Shown: positions 9,325 through 20,272, numbered from the stretch's first letter. The stretch is 64,000 bases of DNA from Bifidobacterium simiarum (GCF_002802905.1 NZ_PEBK01000005.1:62346-126345); one strand, 5' to 3'. The notes: generated by a model not told the origin, from the sequence alone. Numbers and translations are program-made.

Positions 9325-10107
9325 ATGAGCACACAGCACGTATGGAACGATCAGGCTCCCGAAGACCGTCCGTCCGCGGATCGGTCCGGGGGCTCGACCG
9401 GGAACCGATCCCGCGGGACGGAGACGCCGTCCGTCCGTCAGCAGCCGGAATACGGCCAGTATCTGGAGCCGGAATACGGCGAGATGGCGAACCGGTACCC
9501 GAACTGGAATCCATACGTGTACGGCGAACCGGATCCGGAGCCGGCGAAGCAGGACGGTCCGGCCCCGCAGACGCCGACGGCGAATCCCAACGGGCAGTAT
9601 GGACAGAACGGTCGGTATGGTCAGACCGGCGGCAATGATCCGTACGGACGATCCCCGTATGGTCAATCCCCGTACGGTCGTTCCCCATACGGCACGCCGG
9701 GATACGGCTATGGTCCGCAGACGCCGCCGCCCGGCGACCCCAACGATCGCAGCCGGTATCGCGGCGGCATCGATCTTGAGGACCCGAATCAGAACCCGCT
9801 GTACGGCCGATGGGATCCGACCGCGATCATCGCGTTCATCATGGCGCTGATGGGCGTGCCCATCATCCCGATGCTGCTCGGCGGCCTTTCGGTGTACCGC
9901 ACCGGACTGTTCCGCATGAAGGGCCGCGGACTGGCGATCGCCGCCGTGATCATCAGCCTGATCACCATGGCGCTGGCGGTGTACCTGACGGCCACCGGCA
10001 TGGACCCGTACCAGTTCATCGCCCAGCTGTACGGATTCGATTCCTCCGGCGGCACGGGCGGATCCGGTGGTGCGGGCGGTTCCGGGGACGGGGCGACCAG
10101 CGTCTGA
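9325..10107 (+). CDS. DUF4190-like membrane protein with Pro/Gly/Tyr-rich N-terminus
   Basis: About 260 aa of unknown function. Residues 1-155 are disordered and rich in Pro, Gly, Tyr, Gln and Asn, with repeated YGQ/YGR/YGT blocks (NPNGQYGQNGRYGQTG, SPYGQSPYGRSPYG). Two hydrophobic helices follow (AIIAFIMALMGVPIIPMLLGGLSVY and GLAIAAVIISLITMALAVYL), matching the small DUF4190 two-helix module, then a short Gly/Ser tail. ATG at 9325 is preceded by GAAAGGA. It is a single gene between pheT and argC. Similar actinobacterial proteins sit in the envelope, but no role is established here. Confidence 0.75.
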   Translation: MSTQHVWNDQAPEDRPSADRSGGSTGNRSRGTETPSVRQQPEYGQYLEPEYGEMANRYPNWNPYVYGEPDPEPAKQDGPAPQTPTANPNGQYGQNGRYGQTGGNDPYGRSPYGQSPYGRSPYGTPGYGYGPQTPPPGDPNDRSRYRGGIDLEDPNQNPLYGRWDPTAIIAFIMALMGVPIIPMLLGGLSVYRTGLFRMKGRGLAIAAVIISLITMALAVYLTATGMDPYQFIAQLYGFDSSGGTGGSGGAGGSGDGATSV

Positions 10108-10167
10108 CGGCGTCCGACACCGTCAGACAGTGTCCAACAGTGTCCAACACGCGGACTCTCGATATAT

Positions 10168-10193
10168 TGCATAATTATGCATAGTTCTGCATA
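10168..10193. promoter_or_regulatory. ARG box pair upstream of argC
   Basis: TGCATAATTATGCA at 10168-10181 is a perfect palindrome. It overlaps a second half-degenerate copy, TGCATAGTTCTGCATA, at 10178-10193. Such tandem TGCAT boxes are the operator form used by the arginine repressor ArgR. They lie about 75 bp before argC, and argR is encoded in the same operon, so arginine feedback repression is the natural reading. Confidence 0.8.
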
Positions 10194-10268
10194 GGTGTGT
10201 ATAATCGTCGCTTGTTACTGGACGAGAAGGCCGTAATGCCATCCATTGCGGCCGATATAGGGAGAGTC

Positions 10269-11363
10269 ATGGCACGATATACGGTCGCGGTTGCCGGAGC
10301 CACCGGATATGCGGGTGGCGAGGCGTTGCGCATCCTTGCCGCGCATCCGAATATGGAGGTCACCTGCGTGGCGGGTCACTCCTCGGTGGGGGACAAGCTG
10401 GGCAAGCACATGCCGCACATTCCGCAGCTGGCCGATCTGACGGTGGAGGACACCACCCCCGAGGCGCTCAATGGTCACGATGTGATCATTCTGGCGCTGC
10501 CGCACGGGGCATCCGGAGCCCTGGCCGCACAGCTCGACCCGAACAGCGTGGTGGTCGATCTGGGCGCCGACCACCGTCTTGAGGAGCAGTCCGCCTGGGA
10601 CGAATACTACGGCGGCGACTTCTACGAGCACTGGACGTACGGCATGCCCGAACTCATCACGGGCAAGGCCGCCGACGGCTCCTACCTGCGTCAGCGCGCG
10701 GCGCTTCCCGGCGTCAGGCGCATCGCCGGACCGGGCTGCAACGTCACCGCGACCACGCTGGCCATGCAGCCGGGCATCGCCGAAGGCCTCGTCGAGCCCG
10801 ACGATCTGGTCGCCGACCTCGTGGTGGGTTATTCGGGCGCCGGCAAGAACCTCAAGCGCACCAATCTGCTGGCCGCCGAGGCCATGGGCTCCGCGCTGCC
10901 CTACGGCGTGGGTGGCACCCACCGTCACATTCCCGAGATCCTGCAGAACTTCGCGCATGCCGCCGGTCTTGACGCCGCCGAGGCAAGCCGGTTCACGCTG
11001 GGCTTCACGCCGGTGCTCGCGCCGATGTCCCGCGGCATCCTCGCCACGGTCTCCTCGCGCATGACCGACAAGGCCCTTGCCATGAGCGACGCCGAGATCC
11101 GCGCCGTATGGGAGAACGCCTACCGCGACGAGCCGTTCATGATCCTGCTGCCCGAAGGCGTGTTGCCGGCCACCGGCAACATCATCGGATCGAACGCCGC
11201 GCACATTCAGGTGGCGGTCGACCGACGCGCGAAGCGCCTGCTGGCGTTCGCGGCCATCGACAACCTCAACCGCGGCACCGCGGGACAGGCCGTGCAGTCG
11301 CTCAACATCGCGCTTGGACTTGAAGAAAACACTGGACTGACAATGATTGGAGTGGCACCGTGA
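10269..11363 (+). CDS. argC: N-acetyl-gamma-glutamyl-phosphate reductase
   Basis: Third step of arginine synthesis: NADPH-dependent reduction of N-acetylglutamyl phosphate to the semialdehyde. The Rossmann motif GATGYAGGEALRIL is at residues 10-23. The catalytic cysteine is Cys157 in GPGCNVTATTL; a C-terminal His-containing stretch (GGTHRHIPEI) is also typical. The open frame extends to 10197, but MARYTVAVAGATG at 10269 with GGGAGAG upstream is the right start, giving 364 aa. Its stop overlaps the argJ start (GTGA). Confidence 0.95.
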   Translation: MARYTVAVAGATGYAGGEALRILAAHPNMEVTCVAGHSSVGDKLGKHMPHIPQLADLTVEDTTPEALNGHDVIILALPHGASGALAAQLDPNSVVVDLGADHRLEEQSAWDEYYGGDFYEHWTYGMPELITGKAADGSYLRQRAALPGVRRIAGPGCNVTATTLAMQPGIAEGLVEPDDLVADLVVGYSGAGKNLKRTNLLAAEAMGSALPYGVGGTHRHIPEILQNFAHAAGLDAAEASRFTLGFTPVLAPMSRGILATVSSRMTDKALAMSDAEIRAVWENAYRDEPFMILLPEGVLPATGNIIGSNAAHIQVAVDRRAKRLLAFAAIDNLNRGTAGQAVQSLNIALGLEENTGLTMIGVAP

Positions 11364-12529
11364 GCGTAACGTTCGCCAAGGGATTTTCCGCAGCCGGCGT
11401 GGCCGCCGGCGTTTCGGCGGTGAAGGGCAAGAAGGATCTGGCCGTGGTGGCCAACGACGGCCCGCTGGACGTGGCCGCCGGCGTGTTCACCTTCAACCGG
11501 TTCTGTGCCGCACCCGTGCAGTGGTCGCGCAAGGCCGTGGCCGACGGTCACATCAAGGCCGTCGTGCTCAACTCCGGCTGCGCCAACGCCTGCACCGGCG
11601 AGGCCGGCTACCGTCAGTCCGCCGACACCGCGGCCGCGATGGCCGGGCTGGAGGGCGTGGACGCCGCGAACGTGGCCGTGTGCTCCACCGGCATGATCGG
11701 CGACCTGCTGCCGCTCGACAACGTGCTCGCCGGCGTGAAGGCCGCGCACGCCGAGCTCGCTTCGAGCGCGGAGGCCGGCGAACTGGCCGCCGAGGCCATC
11801 CTGACCACCGACACCAAGAAGAAGACCGTGGCCCTCGAGGGCGCCGGCTACCGCATCGGCGGCATGGTCAAGGGCTCGGGCATGATCGCCCCGCAGCTGG
11901 CCACCATGCTGTGCGTGATCACCACCGACGCCAAGGTGAGCGCCGAACAGGCCCGCAAGGCGCTGGGCGCCGGCGTGGAGACCTCGTTCAACCGCATCGA
12001 CGTGGACGGCTGCATGTCGACCAACGACACTGTGCTGCTGCTCGCCTCCGGCGCCTCCGGCGTGGAGCCCGACGAGGCCGAGTTCGATGCGCTCGTGGCC
12101 CAGGCCTGCGCCTCGCTGTCCCGCCAGATCATCGGCGACGGCGAGGGTGCCTCGCACGACATCCGCGTCACCGTGACCGGCGCCACCAGCGAGGAGGCCG
12201 CGCTGGCCTGCGCCCGCGCCGTGGCCGCCTCCAACCTGCTCAAGTGCGCCGTGGCCGGCAACGACCCGAACTGGGGCCGTGTGGTCTCCTCGCTGGGCAC
12301 CGTGCCCGAGGAGGTCGCCCCCTACGATCCGAACAACGTGACCGTGGACGTCAACGGCGTGCGCGTGTGCGACGGCGGCAAGCCGGGCGCCCCGCGCTCC
12401 GACGTGGACATGACGCCGCGCGAGGTGCATTTCGACATCGATCTGGGCGAGGGCGAGCAGAGCGCCACCGTGTGGACCGACGATCTGACGCACGAATACG
12501 TGCACATCAACGCCGACTACGAGTCGTGA
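11360..12529 (+). CDS. argJ: Glutamate N-acetyltransferase / ornithine acetyltransferase ArgJ
   Basis: Recycles the acetyl group from N-acetylornithine to glutamate (and may use acetyl-CoA), 389 aa. The precursor cleaves itself into two chains at [14 protein letters not shown]; the new N-terminal threonine is Thr182, the catalytic nucleophile. The C-terminal ends [13 protein letters not shown], as in the family. The GTG start at 11360 overlaps the argC stop by four bases, so translation is coupled. No separate argA is in the window, consistent with a cyclic pathway. Confidence 0.95.
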   Translation: MSVTFAKGFSAAGVAAGVSAVKGKKDLAVVANDGPLDVAAGVFTFNRFCAAPVQWSRKAVADGHIKAVVLNSGCANACTGEAGYRQSADTAAAMAGLEGVDAANVAVCSTGMIGDLLPLDNVLAGVKAAHAELASSAEAGELAAEAILTTDTKKKTVALEGAGYRIGGMVKGSGMIAPQLATMLCVITTDAKVSAEQARKALGAGVETSFNRIDVDGCMSTNDTVLLLASGASGVEPDEAEFDALVAQACASLSRQIIGDGEGASHDIRVTVTGATSEEAALACARAVAASNLLKCAVAGNDPNWGRVVSSLGTVPEEVAPYDPNNVTVDVNGVRVCDGGKPGAPRSDVDMTPREVHFDIDLGEGEQSATVWTDDLTHEYVHINADYES

Positions 12530-12572
12530 GCCGGCCGAGGGCAATGATTCCGATTCCAAGGAAATAAGGACA

Positions 12573-13544
12573 ATGGTTAAGGCGGAAACGAAGAACGTGG
12601 TAGGCCCCGGATTCCACTTCGACGTGCATACCGATCTGCGCGCCGATCAGAAGGCCGAGGTGCTGATCGAGGCATTGCCGTGGCTGGAGGAGTTCTACGG
12701 CCAGCGCGTGGTCATCAAGTACGGCGGCAACGCGATGGTCGACGAGAAGCTCAAGCAGAACTTCGCCGAGGACATGGTGTTCCTGCGTCAGGTCGGCCTG
12801 CATCCGGTGGTGGTGCACGGCGGCGGCCCGCAGATCTCCAACATGCTCAAGGCCCTGGGCATCAAGTCTGAGTTCAAGGGCGGTCTGCGCGTGACCACGC
12901 CCGAGGCCATGGACGTGGTGCGCATGGTGCTCACCGGCAAGGTGTCGCGCGAGCTCGTGGGACTCATCAACTCCCACGGTCCGATGGCGGTCGGCCTGTC
13001 CGGCGAGGACGGCGGCCTGTTCTCCGCCATGCAGCGCAAGCCGATCATCGACGGCAAGCCCACCGACATCGGCTTGGTGGGCGACGTGGTGAGCGTGGAC
13101 GCCTCTGCGGTGGAGGACCTCATCGCGGCCGGCCGCATCCCGGTCGTCTCCTCCGTGGCGCCGAACGAGGACGACCCCACCGAGGTGCTCAACGTGAACG
13201 CCGATTCCGCGGCCGCCGCGCTGGCCGCCGCCCTTGGCGCCCGCAAGCTCGTGATCCTCACCGACGTCGACGGCCTGTACGCCGACTGGCCCGACCGTGA
13301 TTCGCTGGTCGGCCGCATCGGTGTGGAGAACCTGCGCGATATGCTGCCCGAGCTGGAGTCCGGCATGCGTCCGAAAATGGAGGCGTGCGTGCGGGCGATC
13401 GACGGCGGCGTCGAGCAGGCTCACATCATCGACGGTCGCAAGCCGCATTCGATCCTGAACGAGATCTTTACCACGCAGGGCATCGGCACCATGGTCGTGC
13501 CCGAGGATGGCATCGAGATGAGGAGCGCATATTATCATGGCTGA
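12573..13544 (+). CDS. argB: Acetylglutamate kinase
   Basis: Phosphorylates N-acetylglutamate; 323 aa, amino-acid kinase fold. [10 protein letters not shown] near residue 46 is the phosphate-binding loop, [11 protein letters not shown] near 75 binds substrate, and [16 protein letters not shown] near 230 belongs to the nucleotide site. The N-terminal extension of about 25 residues resembles the helix found in arginine-inhibited, hexameric forms of the enzyme, so feedback inhibition is likely. It overlaps argD by 8 bp. Confidence 0.95.
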   Translation: MVKAETKNVVGPGFHFDVHTDLRADQKAEVLIEALPWLEEFYGQRVVIKYGGNAMVDEKLKQNFAEDMVFLRQVGLHPVVVHGGGPQISNMLKALGIKSEFKGGLRVTTPEAMDVVRMVLTGKVSRELVGLINSHGPMAVGLSGEDGGLFSAMQRKPIIDGKPTDIGLVGDVVSVDASAVEDLIAAGRIPVVSSVAPNEDDPTEVLNVNADSAAAALAAALGARKLVILTDVDGLYADWPDRDSLVGRIGVENLRDMLPELESGMRPKMEACVRAIDGGVEQAHIIDGRKPHSILNEIFTTQGIGTMVVPEDGIEMRSAYYHG

Positions 13545-14829
13545 TAATCTGGAAACGCTGGGAAGCAACGACAACAAGTGGCTGGGAGCCTACAAGGACG
13601 TCCACATGAACGTCTTCGGCACCCCGCTGCGCGTGATGGACCACGGCGAGGGCGCCCACCTGTGGGACGTCGACGGCAACGAATACCTTGACTTCCTCGG
13701 CGGCATCGCCGTCAACGCGCTCGGCTATGCCCACCCGGCATGGGTGAAGGCCATCGCCGAGCAGGCCGCCAAGGTGGCCCATGTGAGCAACTACTTCGCC
13801 ACCGAGCCGCAGATCGAACTGGCCTCGAGGCTGGTCGAGCTGGCCGGCGCCCCGAAGGGCTCCCACGTGTACTTCGGCAACTCCGGCGCCGAAGGCAACG
13901 AGGCGGCGATCAAGCTCGCCAAGCTGTACGGCCGCACCCTGCCCGGTGCGCTGCCCGACATCGGCGGCAAGCCCGCCCGCATCCTGGCCATGACCCACGG
14001 CTTCCACGGCCGTACGCTCGGCGCGCTCTCCGCCACTTGGAAGCCGGCGATCCGCAAGCCGTTCGAGCCGCTGGTGCCCGCGATCGAATTCGTGGAGGCC
14101 GGCAGCGTCGAATCCCTGCAGCGCGCGTTCAACGAGACCGGACTCGGCCACTACGGCAAGGGACCGGTGGCCGCGGTGATCATGGAGATGATCCAGGGCG
14201 AGGCCGGCGTGGTCCCGCTCGGCGCCGACTACGTGAAGGCCGCCCGCGAACTGTGCGACCGTCATCACGCGCTGCTGATCATCGACGAGGTGCAGTGCGG
14301 CATCGGCCGTACCGGCAAATGGTTCTCGTTCCAGCGTGAGGATCTCTCCGGCGGCATCACCCCCGACGCCATCACCTTCGCCAAGGGCGTGGCCGGCGGC
14401 TTCCCGATGGGCGGCCTGATCGCCTTCGGCGACAAGCTCTCCTCGCTGTTCACCCCCGGCTCGCACGGCTCCACCTTCGCCGGCAACCCGCTGGGCGCGG
14501 CCGCGGGCCTCGCCACCCTCAAGGTCATCGAGGACGAGAACCTGCTGGCCAACGTGGAGGAGCGCGGCCGTCAGCTGCGCGAAGGCCTCGCCTCGCTCGA
14601 CAACCCGCTGTTCGGCGAAGTGCGCGGCCGTGGTTTGCTCGACGCGGTGCAGCTGGCCCATCCGTGCGCCCACGCCGTGGCCGACTGGGCACTCCAGCGC
14701 GGCCTCATCGTCAACGCCGTGGCGCCGAACGCCCTGCGCTTCGCGCCTCCGCTGATCATCACCGAGCACGACGTGGACCAGTGCCTCGAGATCCTCTCCG
14801 GGGTGCCCGCCGATCTGCCCGACGACTGA
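13537..14829 (+). CDS. argD: Acetylornithine aminotransferase
   Basis: PLP-dependent class III aminotransferase, 430 aa, converting acetylglutamate semialdehyde to acetylornithine. [20 protein letters not shown] binds the cofactor phosphate, [16 protein letters not shown] supplies the Asp that contacts the pyridine nitrogen, and [14 protein letters not shown] carries the Schiff-base lysine. The start codon lies inside the end of argB. A 134-bp gap without clear structure separates it from argF. Confidence 0.95.
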   Translation: MADNLETLGSNDNKWLGAYKDVHMNVFGTPLRVMDHGEGAHLWDVDGNEYLDFLGGIAVNALGYAHPAWVKAIAEQAAKVAHVSNYFATEPQIELASRLVELAGAPKGSHVYFGNSGAEGNEAAIKLAKLYGRTLPGALPDIGGKPARILAMTHGFHGRTLGALSATWKPAIRKPFEPLVPAIEFVEAGSVESLQRAFNETGLGHYGKGPVAAVIMEMIQGEAGVVPLGADYVKAARELCDRHHALLIIDEVQCGIGRTGKWFSFQREDLSGGITPDAITFAKGVAGGFPMGGLIAFGDKLSSLFTPGSHGSTFAGNPLGAAAGLATLKVIEDENLLANVEERGRQLREGLASLDNPLFGEVRGRGLLDAVQLAHPCAHAVADWALQRGLIVNAVAPNALRFAPPLIITEHDVDQCLEILSGVPADLPDD

Positions 14830-14963
14830 TCGCCTGTATTGCACCTGTATCGATCGTCCGATGGCATCACGCCGGCTGATCTGCCGGTCGGTGCCGTCGG
14901 ACCGTTTCACCATTCAACCCTTCCGTCAATCATCCGTAAACCCGAATCCGTAAGGAGCACACG

Positions 14964-15938
14964 ATGGCACACGAACTGCGGCACATGCTGCGCGACGACG
15001 ACATCAACCACGAGGAGCAGAAGCAGATCCTCAAGCTCGCGGAGAAGTTCCGCGCCAACCGCTTCTACTCCCGCCCGTTCGAAGGCCCGCAGGCGGTGGC
15101 GGTGCTGTTCGACAAGCCCAGCACCCGCACCCGCTCCAGCTTCTCCATCGGCGTGGCCGAGCTCGGCGGCTACCCGCTGGTGATCGACAAGTCCAGCTCC
15201 CAGCTGGGCCGCGGCGAACCCGTCGCCGACACGGCCCGCGTGCTCACCCGCATGGCCTACGGCATCGTGTGGCGCACCTTCGGTCAGGAGCGCGTCGAGG
15301 AGATGGCCAAGTATGCCACCTGCCCGGTGGTCAACGCGCTGACCGACCAGTTCCACCCCTGCCAGGTGCTCGCCGACCTGCAGACCATCGCCATGCACCG
15401 CGGCGGCGTGGATGCGCTGGCCGGACAGACCATCGCCTACCTCGGCGACGCGGCGAACAACATGGCCAACTCCTACCTGCTCGGCGGCGCCGTCGCCGGC
15501 ATGAACGTGCGTGTGGCCGGCCCGGAGGGCTATCTGCCCGATCCGCAGATCGTGGCCGATGCCAAGCGCATCGCGGCCGAGAACGGCGGCTCCATCCTCG
15601 TGACCACCGACGCCAAGGAGGCGGCGGCCGACGCCGACTGCGTGTTCACCGACACCTGGGTCTCCATGGGCGAGGAGGCCGAATACGCCATCCGATCCAA
15701 GCCGTTCTGGAACTATCAGGTGAACGCCGAACTGATGTCGGTGGCCAAGCCGGACGCCCTGTTCCAGCACTGCCTGCCCGCCTACCGCGGCAAGGAGGTC
15801 ACCTCCGAGGTGATCGACGGACCGCAGTCGGTGGTGTGGGACGAGGCCGAGAACCGTCTGCACGCGCAGAAGGCCCTGCTCACCTGGCTGATCGCATGGC
15901 AGCGTGAGGATCCGTCGCTGTTGGGAGAGCTCGCCTGA
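14964..15938 (+). CDS. argF: Ornithine carbamoyltransferase
   Basis: Makes citrulline from ornithine and carbamoyl phosphate; 324 aa. PSTRTRSSF binds carbamoyl phosphate (the family's more common form is STRTRTSF), [11 protein letters not shown] and the C-terminal [11 protein letters not shown] motif are the other signatures. AAGGAGCACACG precedes the ATG. Next to argR with a 5-bp gap. Confidence 0.95.
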   Translation: MAHELRHMLRDDDINHEEQKQILKLAEKFRANRFYSRPFEGPQAVAVLFDKPSTRTRSSFSIGVAELGGYPLVIDKSSSQLGRGEPVADTARVLTRMAYGIVWRTFGQERVEEMAKYATCPVVNALTDQFHPCQVLADLQTIAMHRGGVDALAGQTIAYLGDAANNMANSYLLGGAVAGMNVRVAGPEGYLPDPQIVADAKRIAAENGGSILVTTDAKEAAADADCVFTDTWVSMGEEAEYAIRSKPFWNYQVNAELMSVAKPDALFQHCLPAYRGKEVTSEVIDGPQSVVWDEAENRLHAQKALLTWLIAWQREDPSLLGELA

Positions 15939-15943
15939 TATCC

Positions 15944-16483
15944 ATGTCATCCATATCATCCATGTCCGATTCCACTCCGTCATTGCAGCGGCCGGCGACC
16001 CGTGCGGCGCGACTGAGCGCCATCGAGCAGGCGCTGGTCCATCACATCGTCACCTCGCAGTCGCAGCTTTCCCAGATCCTCGCCGATCAGGGCATCGCCG
16101 TGACCCAGGCCACGCTGAGCCGTGATCTCGATGAGATGAACGCCACCAAGACCCGTCTTGCCGACGGGACGGTGGCGTATGCGATCGGTCATGCCGCCAC
16201 GGCTCCGGCCCGAGGGGAGAACGGGGGAGAGTCCCGGGGCGAACAGCAGATGTCCCGGGTGCTGTCCGGTCTGATCACCTCGGTGGCCGCGGCGCGGAAT
16301 CTGGTCGTCGTGCATACGCCCTCCGGGGCGGCGCAGTACGTGGCCAGCGTGATCGACAAGCAGCCGGCCGCCGACGTGCTGGGCACCATCGCCGGAGATG
16401 ATACGGTAATGATGATCTGCATCGACGACGACAGTGCGCAGAGCCGGGCCGACTGGCTGCTCGCACTGGCGTCGAAGAACTGA
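15944..16483 (+). CDS. argR: Arginine repressor
   Basis: ArgR, 179 aa. The N-terminal winged helix-turn-helix (about residues 20-90: [31 protein letters not shown]) binds ARG boxes. The C-terminal domain (about 105-175) ends with the arginine-binding, hexamer-forming segment [17 protein letters not shown] start at 15944 or 15962 is possible. It presumably controls the boxes at 10168 and 16544 and hence its own operon. Confidence 0.93.
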   Translation: MSSISSMSDSTPSLQRPATRAARLSAIEQALVHHIVTSQSQLSQILADQGIAVTQATLSRDLDEMNATKTRLADGTVAYAIGHAATAPARGENGGESRGEQQMSRVLSGLITSVAAARNLVVVHTPSGAAQYVASVIDKQPAADVLGTIAGDDTVMMICIDDDSAQSRADWLLALASKN

Positions 16484-16486
16484 ATA

Positions 16487-16502
16487 TCAATACATGTATT
16501 GA
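16487..16502. promoter_or_regulatory. 16-bp perfect palindrome after argR
   Basis: TCAATACATGTATTGA lies 4 bp after the argR stop and 42 bp before the ARG boxes of argG. It could be another operator or a weak hairpin; it has no T tract. Confidence 0.4.
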
Positions 16503-16543
16503 CGGTGGGTCGAGGCTGGTCCGACGCTGCGCGACTCACCGAT

Positions 16544-16575
16544 TTGCATACTTATGCATACTCATGCATAATATA
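16544..16575. promoter_or_regulatory. Tandem ARG boxes upstream of argG
   Basis: TTGCATACTTATGCATAC followed by TCATGCATAATATA gives three TGCAT half-sites in 32 bp, the same elements as before argC. They imply that argG has its own ArgR-controlled promoter inside the cluster. Confidence 0.75.
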
Positions 16576-16634
16576 CGCAGCACCATTCGCGAACCAAGCC
16601 ATACCGGCCGTACGTCCGGCTAGAAAGGGAAGTC

Positions 16635-17873
16635 ATGGCGGATAACAATCGTCTTGTTCTGGCATATTCCGGCGGTCTCGACACCTCCGTTGCCATCTCG
16701 TACCTCAAGGAGCGCACCGGCAAGGACGTCGTCGCCGTGTCCCTCGACGTCGGTCAGGGCGGCGAAAGCCTCGAAACCATCAAGCAGCGCGCGCTTGCCT
16801 GCGGTGCCGTCGAAGCCTACGTGGTCGACGCCCGCAACGAGTTCGCCAACGAATACTGCATGATGGCCCTCAAGGCCAACGCCATGTACGAAGGCGTGTA
16901 CCCGCTGGTCTCCGCCATCTCCCGCCCGCTGATCTCCAAGCACCTCGTGCGCGCTGCCCACCAGTTCGGCGCCGACACCATCTCCCACGGCTGCACCGGC
17001 AAGGGCAACGATCAGGTGCGTTTCGAGGTGTCCATCGCCTCCATCGACCCGAAGCTCAAGGCCATCAGCCCGATCCGTGATCTGGCCCTGACCCGCGACG
17101 TGGAGATCGCGTTCGCCAAGGAGCACAAGCTGCCGATCACCCAGACCGAGAAGAGCCCGTACTCCATCGATCAGAACGTGTGGGGCCGCGCCATCGAGAC
17201 CGGCTTCCTCGAGGATCCGTGGAACGGTCCGACCAAGGATTGCTACTCCTACACCGACGATCCGGCCTTCCCGCCGGTCGAGGACGAGGTGACCATCGAA
17301 TTCAAGCAGGGCATCCCGGTGAAGATCGACGGCCGCGACGTCACCCCGCTGCAGGCCATCGAGGAAATGAACCGTCGTGCCGGCGCCCAGGGCATCGGCC
17401 GCATCGACCTGATTGAGGATCGTCTGGTCGGCATCAAGTCCCGTGAGCTGTACGAGGCTCCGGGCGCCGTGGCACTGATCACCGCCCATCAGGAGCTCGA
17501 GAACTGCTGCCTCGAGCGCGAGCAGCACCGCATCAAGCGCGACATCGACAAGCGCTGGGGCGAGCTCGTGTACGATGCGCAGTGGTTCAGCCCGGCCGTC
17601 AAGTCGCTCAACGCGTTCATCGAGGACACCCAGAAGTACGTCTCCGGTGAGGTGCGCATGGTGCTGCACGGCGGTCGCGCCGTCGTCACCGGCCGTCGCT
17701 CCGACAGCTCGCTGTACGACTACAACCTCGCCACCTACGATTCCGGCGACAGCTTCGACTCGAAGTCCTCCAACGGCTTCATCGACATCTACGGCCTGCC
17801 GAGCCGCGTCGCCGCCGCCCGCGACATCAAGTTCGGCAACGGCATCGACGTCCCCGAAAACGCCGTCGAGTAA
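16635..17873 (+). CDS. argG: Argininosuccinate synthase
   Basis: ATP-dependent condensation of citrulline and aspartate; 412 aa. [12 protein letters not shown] at residues 9-20 is the N-type ATP pyrophosphatase loop; [15 protein letters not shown] and the Ser/Thr-rich RSPYSIDQN region are further signatures. AAAGGGAAGTC precedes the ATG. The partner argH, normally next, is 26 kb away. A diverged copy of the last 58 bases of this gene region occurs at 24187-24244. Confidence 0.96.
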   Translation: MADNNRLVLAYSGGLDTSVAISYLKERTGKDVVAVSLDVGQGGESLETIKQRALACGAVEAYVVDARNEFANEYCMMALKANAMYEGVYPLVSAISRPLISKHLVRAAHQFGADTISHGCTGKGNDQVRFEVSIASIDPKLKAISPIRDLALTRDVEIAFAKEHKLPITQTEKSPYSIDQNVWGRAIETGFLEDPWNGPTKDCYSYTDDPAFPPVEDEVTIEFKQGIPVKIDGRDVTPLQAIEEMNRRAGAQGIGRIDLIEDRLVGIKSRELYEAPGAVALITAHQELENCCLEREQHRIKRDIDKRWGELVYDAQWFSPAVKSLNAFIEDTQKYVSGEVRMVLHGGRAVVTGRRSDSSLYDYNLATYDSGDSFDSKSSNGFIDIYGLPSRVAAARDIKFGNGIDVPENAVE

Positions 17874-17955
17874 GAGGTGTCGAGTAAGCGTCGCGGAGTA
17901 AGTCATGTAAGACGCATCATCGGATGAGGACTCCCATGCCCGCATCCAAATCCAC

Positions 17956-17992
17956 GGGAGTCGGCCCATCAAGGTCGGCTCCCTTTGTCTTT
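17956..17992 (+). terminator. Terminator after argG
   Basis: GGGAGTCGGCC pairs with GGTCGGCTCCC (two G-U pairs) across a 6-nt loop, followed by TTTGTCTTT. It lies between the convergent argG and response-regulator genes and may serve both. Confidence 0.75.
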
Positions 17993-18000
17993 ATCGCACG

Positions 18001-18726
18001 TCAGCGGTGGGCGTTGATCCACAGGATGGCGAGCTGGGTGCGGTTGGTCAGGCCGAGCTTGTCGAGCGCGCTGCTGACCCGGTTGCGCACCGTGCCTTCG
18101 CTGAAACACAGTCTCTTCGCGATATCGCGGTTGTCGAATCCCTCGGCCACGAGCGCCGCGACCTCGCGCTCGCGCTCGTTGAGCGTCGACTCCAGCGCCG
18201 CCACATCGGCCGACGGCGTGCCGTGGTCCGGCGTCGATCCGGCGGTCGATGCCCTGCGCCGTTTTGATGGGGAGGCCGAATCGTCTGCAAGGGCATCCGC
18301 GCCGTCATCACCGCCGCCGGTGAGCTTGTCGAGCACGTCGGAACCCAGCACCACTTGGCCGGCCATGACCGCCTGCAGCGCCGGCCCCACGGCCGTGACG
18401 TCCTGTTTGATGAGATAGCCCTTCGCGCCCAACGCCATCGCCTGCGCGATGTACGCGCGGTCCGCGAATGTGGTAAGGAACAGAATGCGCGCCGCCGGGT
18501 CTCGCTCCAATATTTCCCTCGCCGCGTCGAGCCCGTCGAGCCCCGGCATCTGGATGTCGATGAGCAGGATGTCCGGATGCATGCCCGGTGTGGCGAAATA
18601 CCGTCCGGCCGCATCGTCTCCGTCATTCGCCGTCCACAGCACGTCGGCCGCTTCCGTGGCGGTCAGAATCGTCTCCAACGACTGGCAGACGATCGGATCG
18701 TCGTCCACGATCGCGATACGCATCAT
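18001..18726 (-). CDS. NarL/LuxR-type response regulator
   Basis: DNA-binding regulator, 241 aa. The receiver domain (1-120) has the acidic DDD cluster at its start and the phosphoacceptor Asp in LLIDIQMPG; the Thr and Lys switch positions are in FLTTFAD and GYLIKQD. The LuxR-type HTH (about 175-241) reads LNEREREVAALVAEGFDNRDIAKRL. A 40-residue Ala/Asp/Ser linker separates the domains. Its ATG overlaps the stop of the histidine kinase gene (ATGA). The divergent exporter at 20273 is the probable target. Confidence 0.92.
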   Translation of the reverse strand: MMRIAIVDDDPIVCQSLETILTATEAADVLWTANDGDDAAGRYFATPGMHPDILLIDIQMPGLDGLDAAREILERDPAARILFLTTFADRAYIAQAMALGAKGYLIKQDVTAVGPALQAVMAGQVVLGSDVLDKLTGGGDDGADALADDSASPSKRRRASTAGSTPDHGTPSADVAALESTLNEREREVAALVAEGFDNRDIAKRLCFSEGTVRNRVSSALDKLGLTNRTQLAILWINAHR

Positions 18727-20015
18727 GCACCCGCCTTTCCATGAGTCCCACGACCTCCACGGGACTCATGACTTTCGTGAATCCCGTGAGTCCCCGTGTC
18801 CGGAGCCTTCCGTGTATCGCCGTCCATGTCCCACCGGGCCTTCGGGATCGAAACGAACACGCGCCAACCCCCATCGTAGGGGCCGCAGTACGCGGTGCCG
18901 CCCAACGCGCGTACCCGCGATTCGATGTCGGAGATCCCCATGCCGTGTGGGGGAGCGCCGGCGGGATCCACATCGTCGCCTGATGGGACCGCCGGGCCGG
19001 GATCGGACACGACCAGCTGCCAGAACGCGGGGAAATCACGCAACGTCACCCGCGCATCACGCGCCATGCTGTGATGCGCCACGTTCGCCAACGATTCGCG
19101 GATCACCGTCGCAAGGCACCGCGAGACCGGTGCGGGAGCCGCGTCGACGTCGTTCTCCAGACGCACCTCCAAACCCCGTCCCGTGCCGGCGGATGCGGCG
19201 AACGATCGGGCCGCATCCTCGATCTGCGCGGCGACATCGGTGCCGTCGTCCTCCAGATCGTGCACGGACCGGCGCACCATCGTCATCGCATCGTCCAACG
19301 TCGTCCCCAATGCGTCGAACCCTCGCGCGGCGACGGCGTCGCCGGTGGCTTCGGCCACCGCACGCCCCGCCTGCGCCTGCATGATCGCGCGCGTCAGCAG
19401 ATGGCCGACGTTGTCATGGATGTCGCGGGCGATGCGCGTGCGCTCGCCGAGCGTCGCCATGCGCACCGACTGCGCACGTTCCTCGTCCAGATCGGCGATT
19501 CTGATCCGGGACGAACGCGACGATTCCCGCAATCGGTCCTCGGTACGGCGCAACGCCTTGCTCAGCACCGGGACGTCGCGCAAATCCGAGCCCATCAGAA
19601 ACCCCACGCACGTCGCCATGATCAGCAGCGCCGCCGGGGCGACGACACCGCCGAAACGTGCCTCGGCCGCCGCCGGAATCAGCGGCAGCACCCACAGCCA
19701 ACGCACGATGGCCGGCATCAGCGTGACGAGACGATTCGGATGGTTCGTATGATTCGCGGCCATCGGAAGCCGTGCCATGTCGAAGGCGACGAGCGGCAGG
19801 AACAGGCGGCAGTCGCCGATGACCACGGCGACCAGGCAGAACACCGTCGCCGGCAGGAACGCCATGCGTCTGCCGGACAACCATTCGGACAGGCCGGAAA
19901 CGATCACGGCCATAAGCATCGCCGTGACCAGCACCGCGTCCACGGCCTCGCGCATGACCGGCGCGAACGTGAGGCATAGCGCGAGCAACAGCCCCTTCCC
20001 GATCACCGCCCGCAT
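18723..20015 (-). CDS. Sensor histidine kinase, HisKA_3/NarX-like
   Basis: Membrane sensor, 430 aa. About residues 1-145 form several hydrophobic helices with almost no extracytoplasmic loop, suggesting a signal sensed in the membrane. A coiled stretch leads to RTRIARDIHDNVGHLL with the phosphorylated His, then a HATPase_c domain ending in GMGISDIESRVRALGG. The ATG at 20015 has ACGGAGG nine bases upstream; the frame continues to 20342, but that part is not membrane-like and would overlap the intergenic promoter region. Intramembrane-sensing kinases next to ABC exporters often respond to peptide antibiotics. Confidence 0.9.
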   Translation of the reverse strand: MRAVIGKGLLLALCLTFAPVMREAVDAVLVTAMLMAVIVSGLSEWLSGRRMAFLPATVFCLVAVVIGDCRLFLPLVAFDMARLPMAANHTNHPNRLVTLMPAIVRWLWVLPLIPAAAEARFGGVVAPAALLIMATCVGFLMGSDLRDVPVLSKALRRTEDRLRESSRSSRIRIADLDEERAQSVRMATLGERTRIARDIHDNVGHLLTRAIMQAQAGRAVAEATGDAVAARGFDALGTTLDDAMTMVRRSVHDLEDDGTDVAAQIEDAARSFAASAGTGRGLEVRLENDVDAAPAPVSRCLATVIRESLANVAHHSMARDARVTLRDFPAFWQLVVSDPGPAVPSGDDVDPAGAPPHGMGISDIESRVRALGGTAYCGPYDGGWRVFVSIPKARWDMDGDTRKAPDTGTHGIHESHESRGGRGTHGKAGA

Positions 20016-20272
20016 GAGATCCTCCGTCGTCCGTACCGAACCGTCACCACCCAGCCTACCCGCTTCGCCGCGGGACGCATCCCGGACCGCTCCGTGTCCG
20101 TCCGCCCGCTCCCGTAACACGTACCCGCGATTAGTCACCTCCGCATTCCGCTCCCTTCCGGACATATGGTGACGAATGTCACCCGCCCCATGCGGATCGG
20201 TGACGTTTGCAGGTGGCGGGGCGCATACGCGGGTGGGACGATGAAGACAACCACCCACGGAAGGGAACGGAC

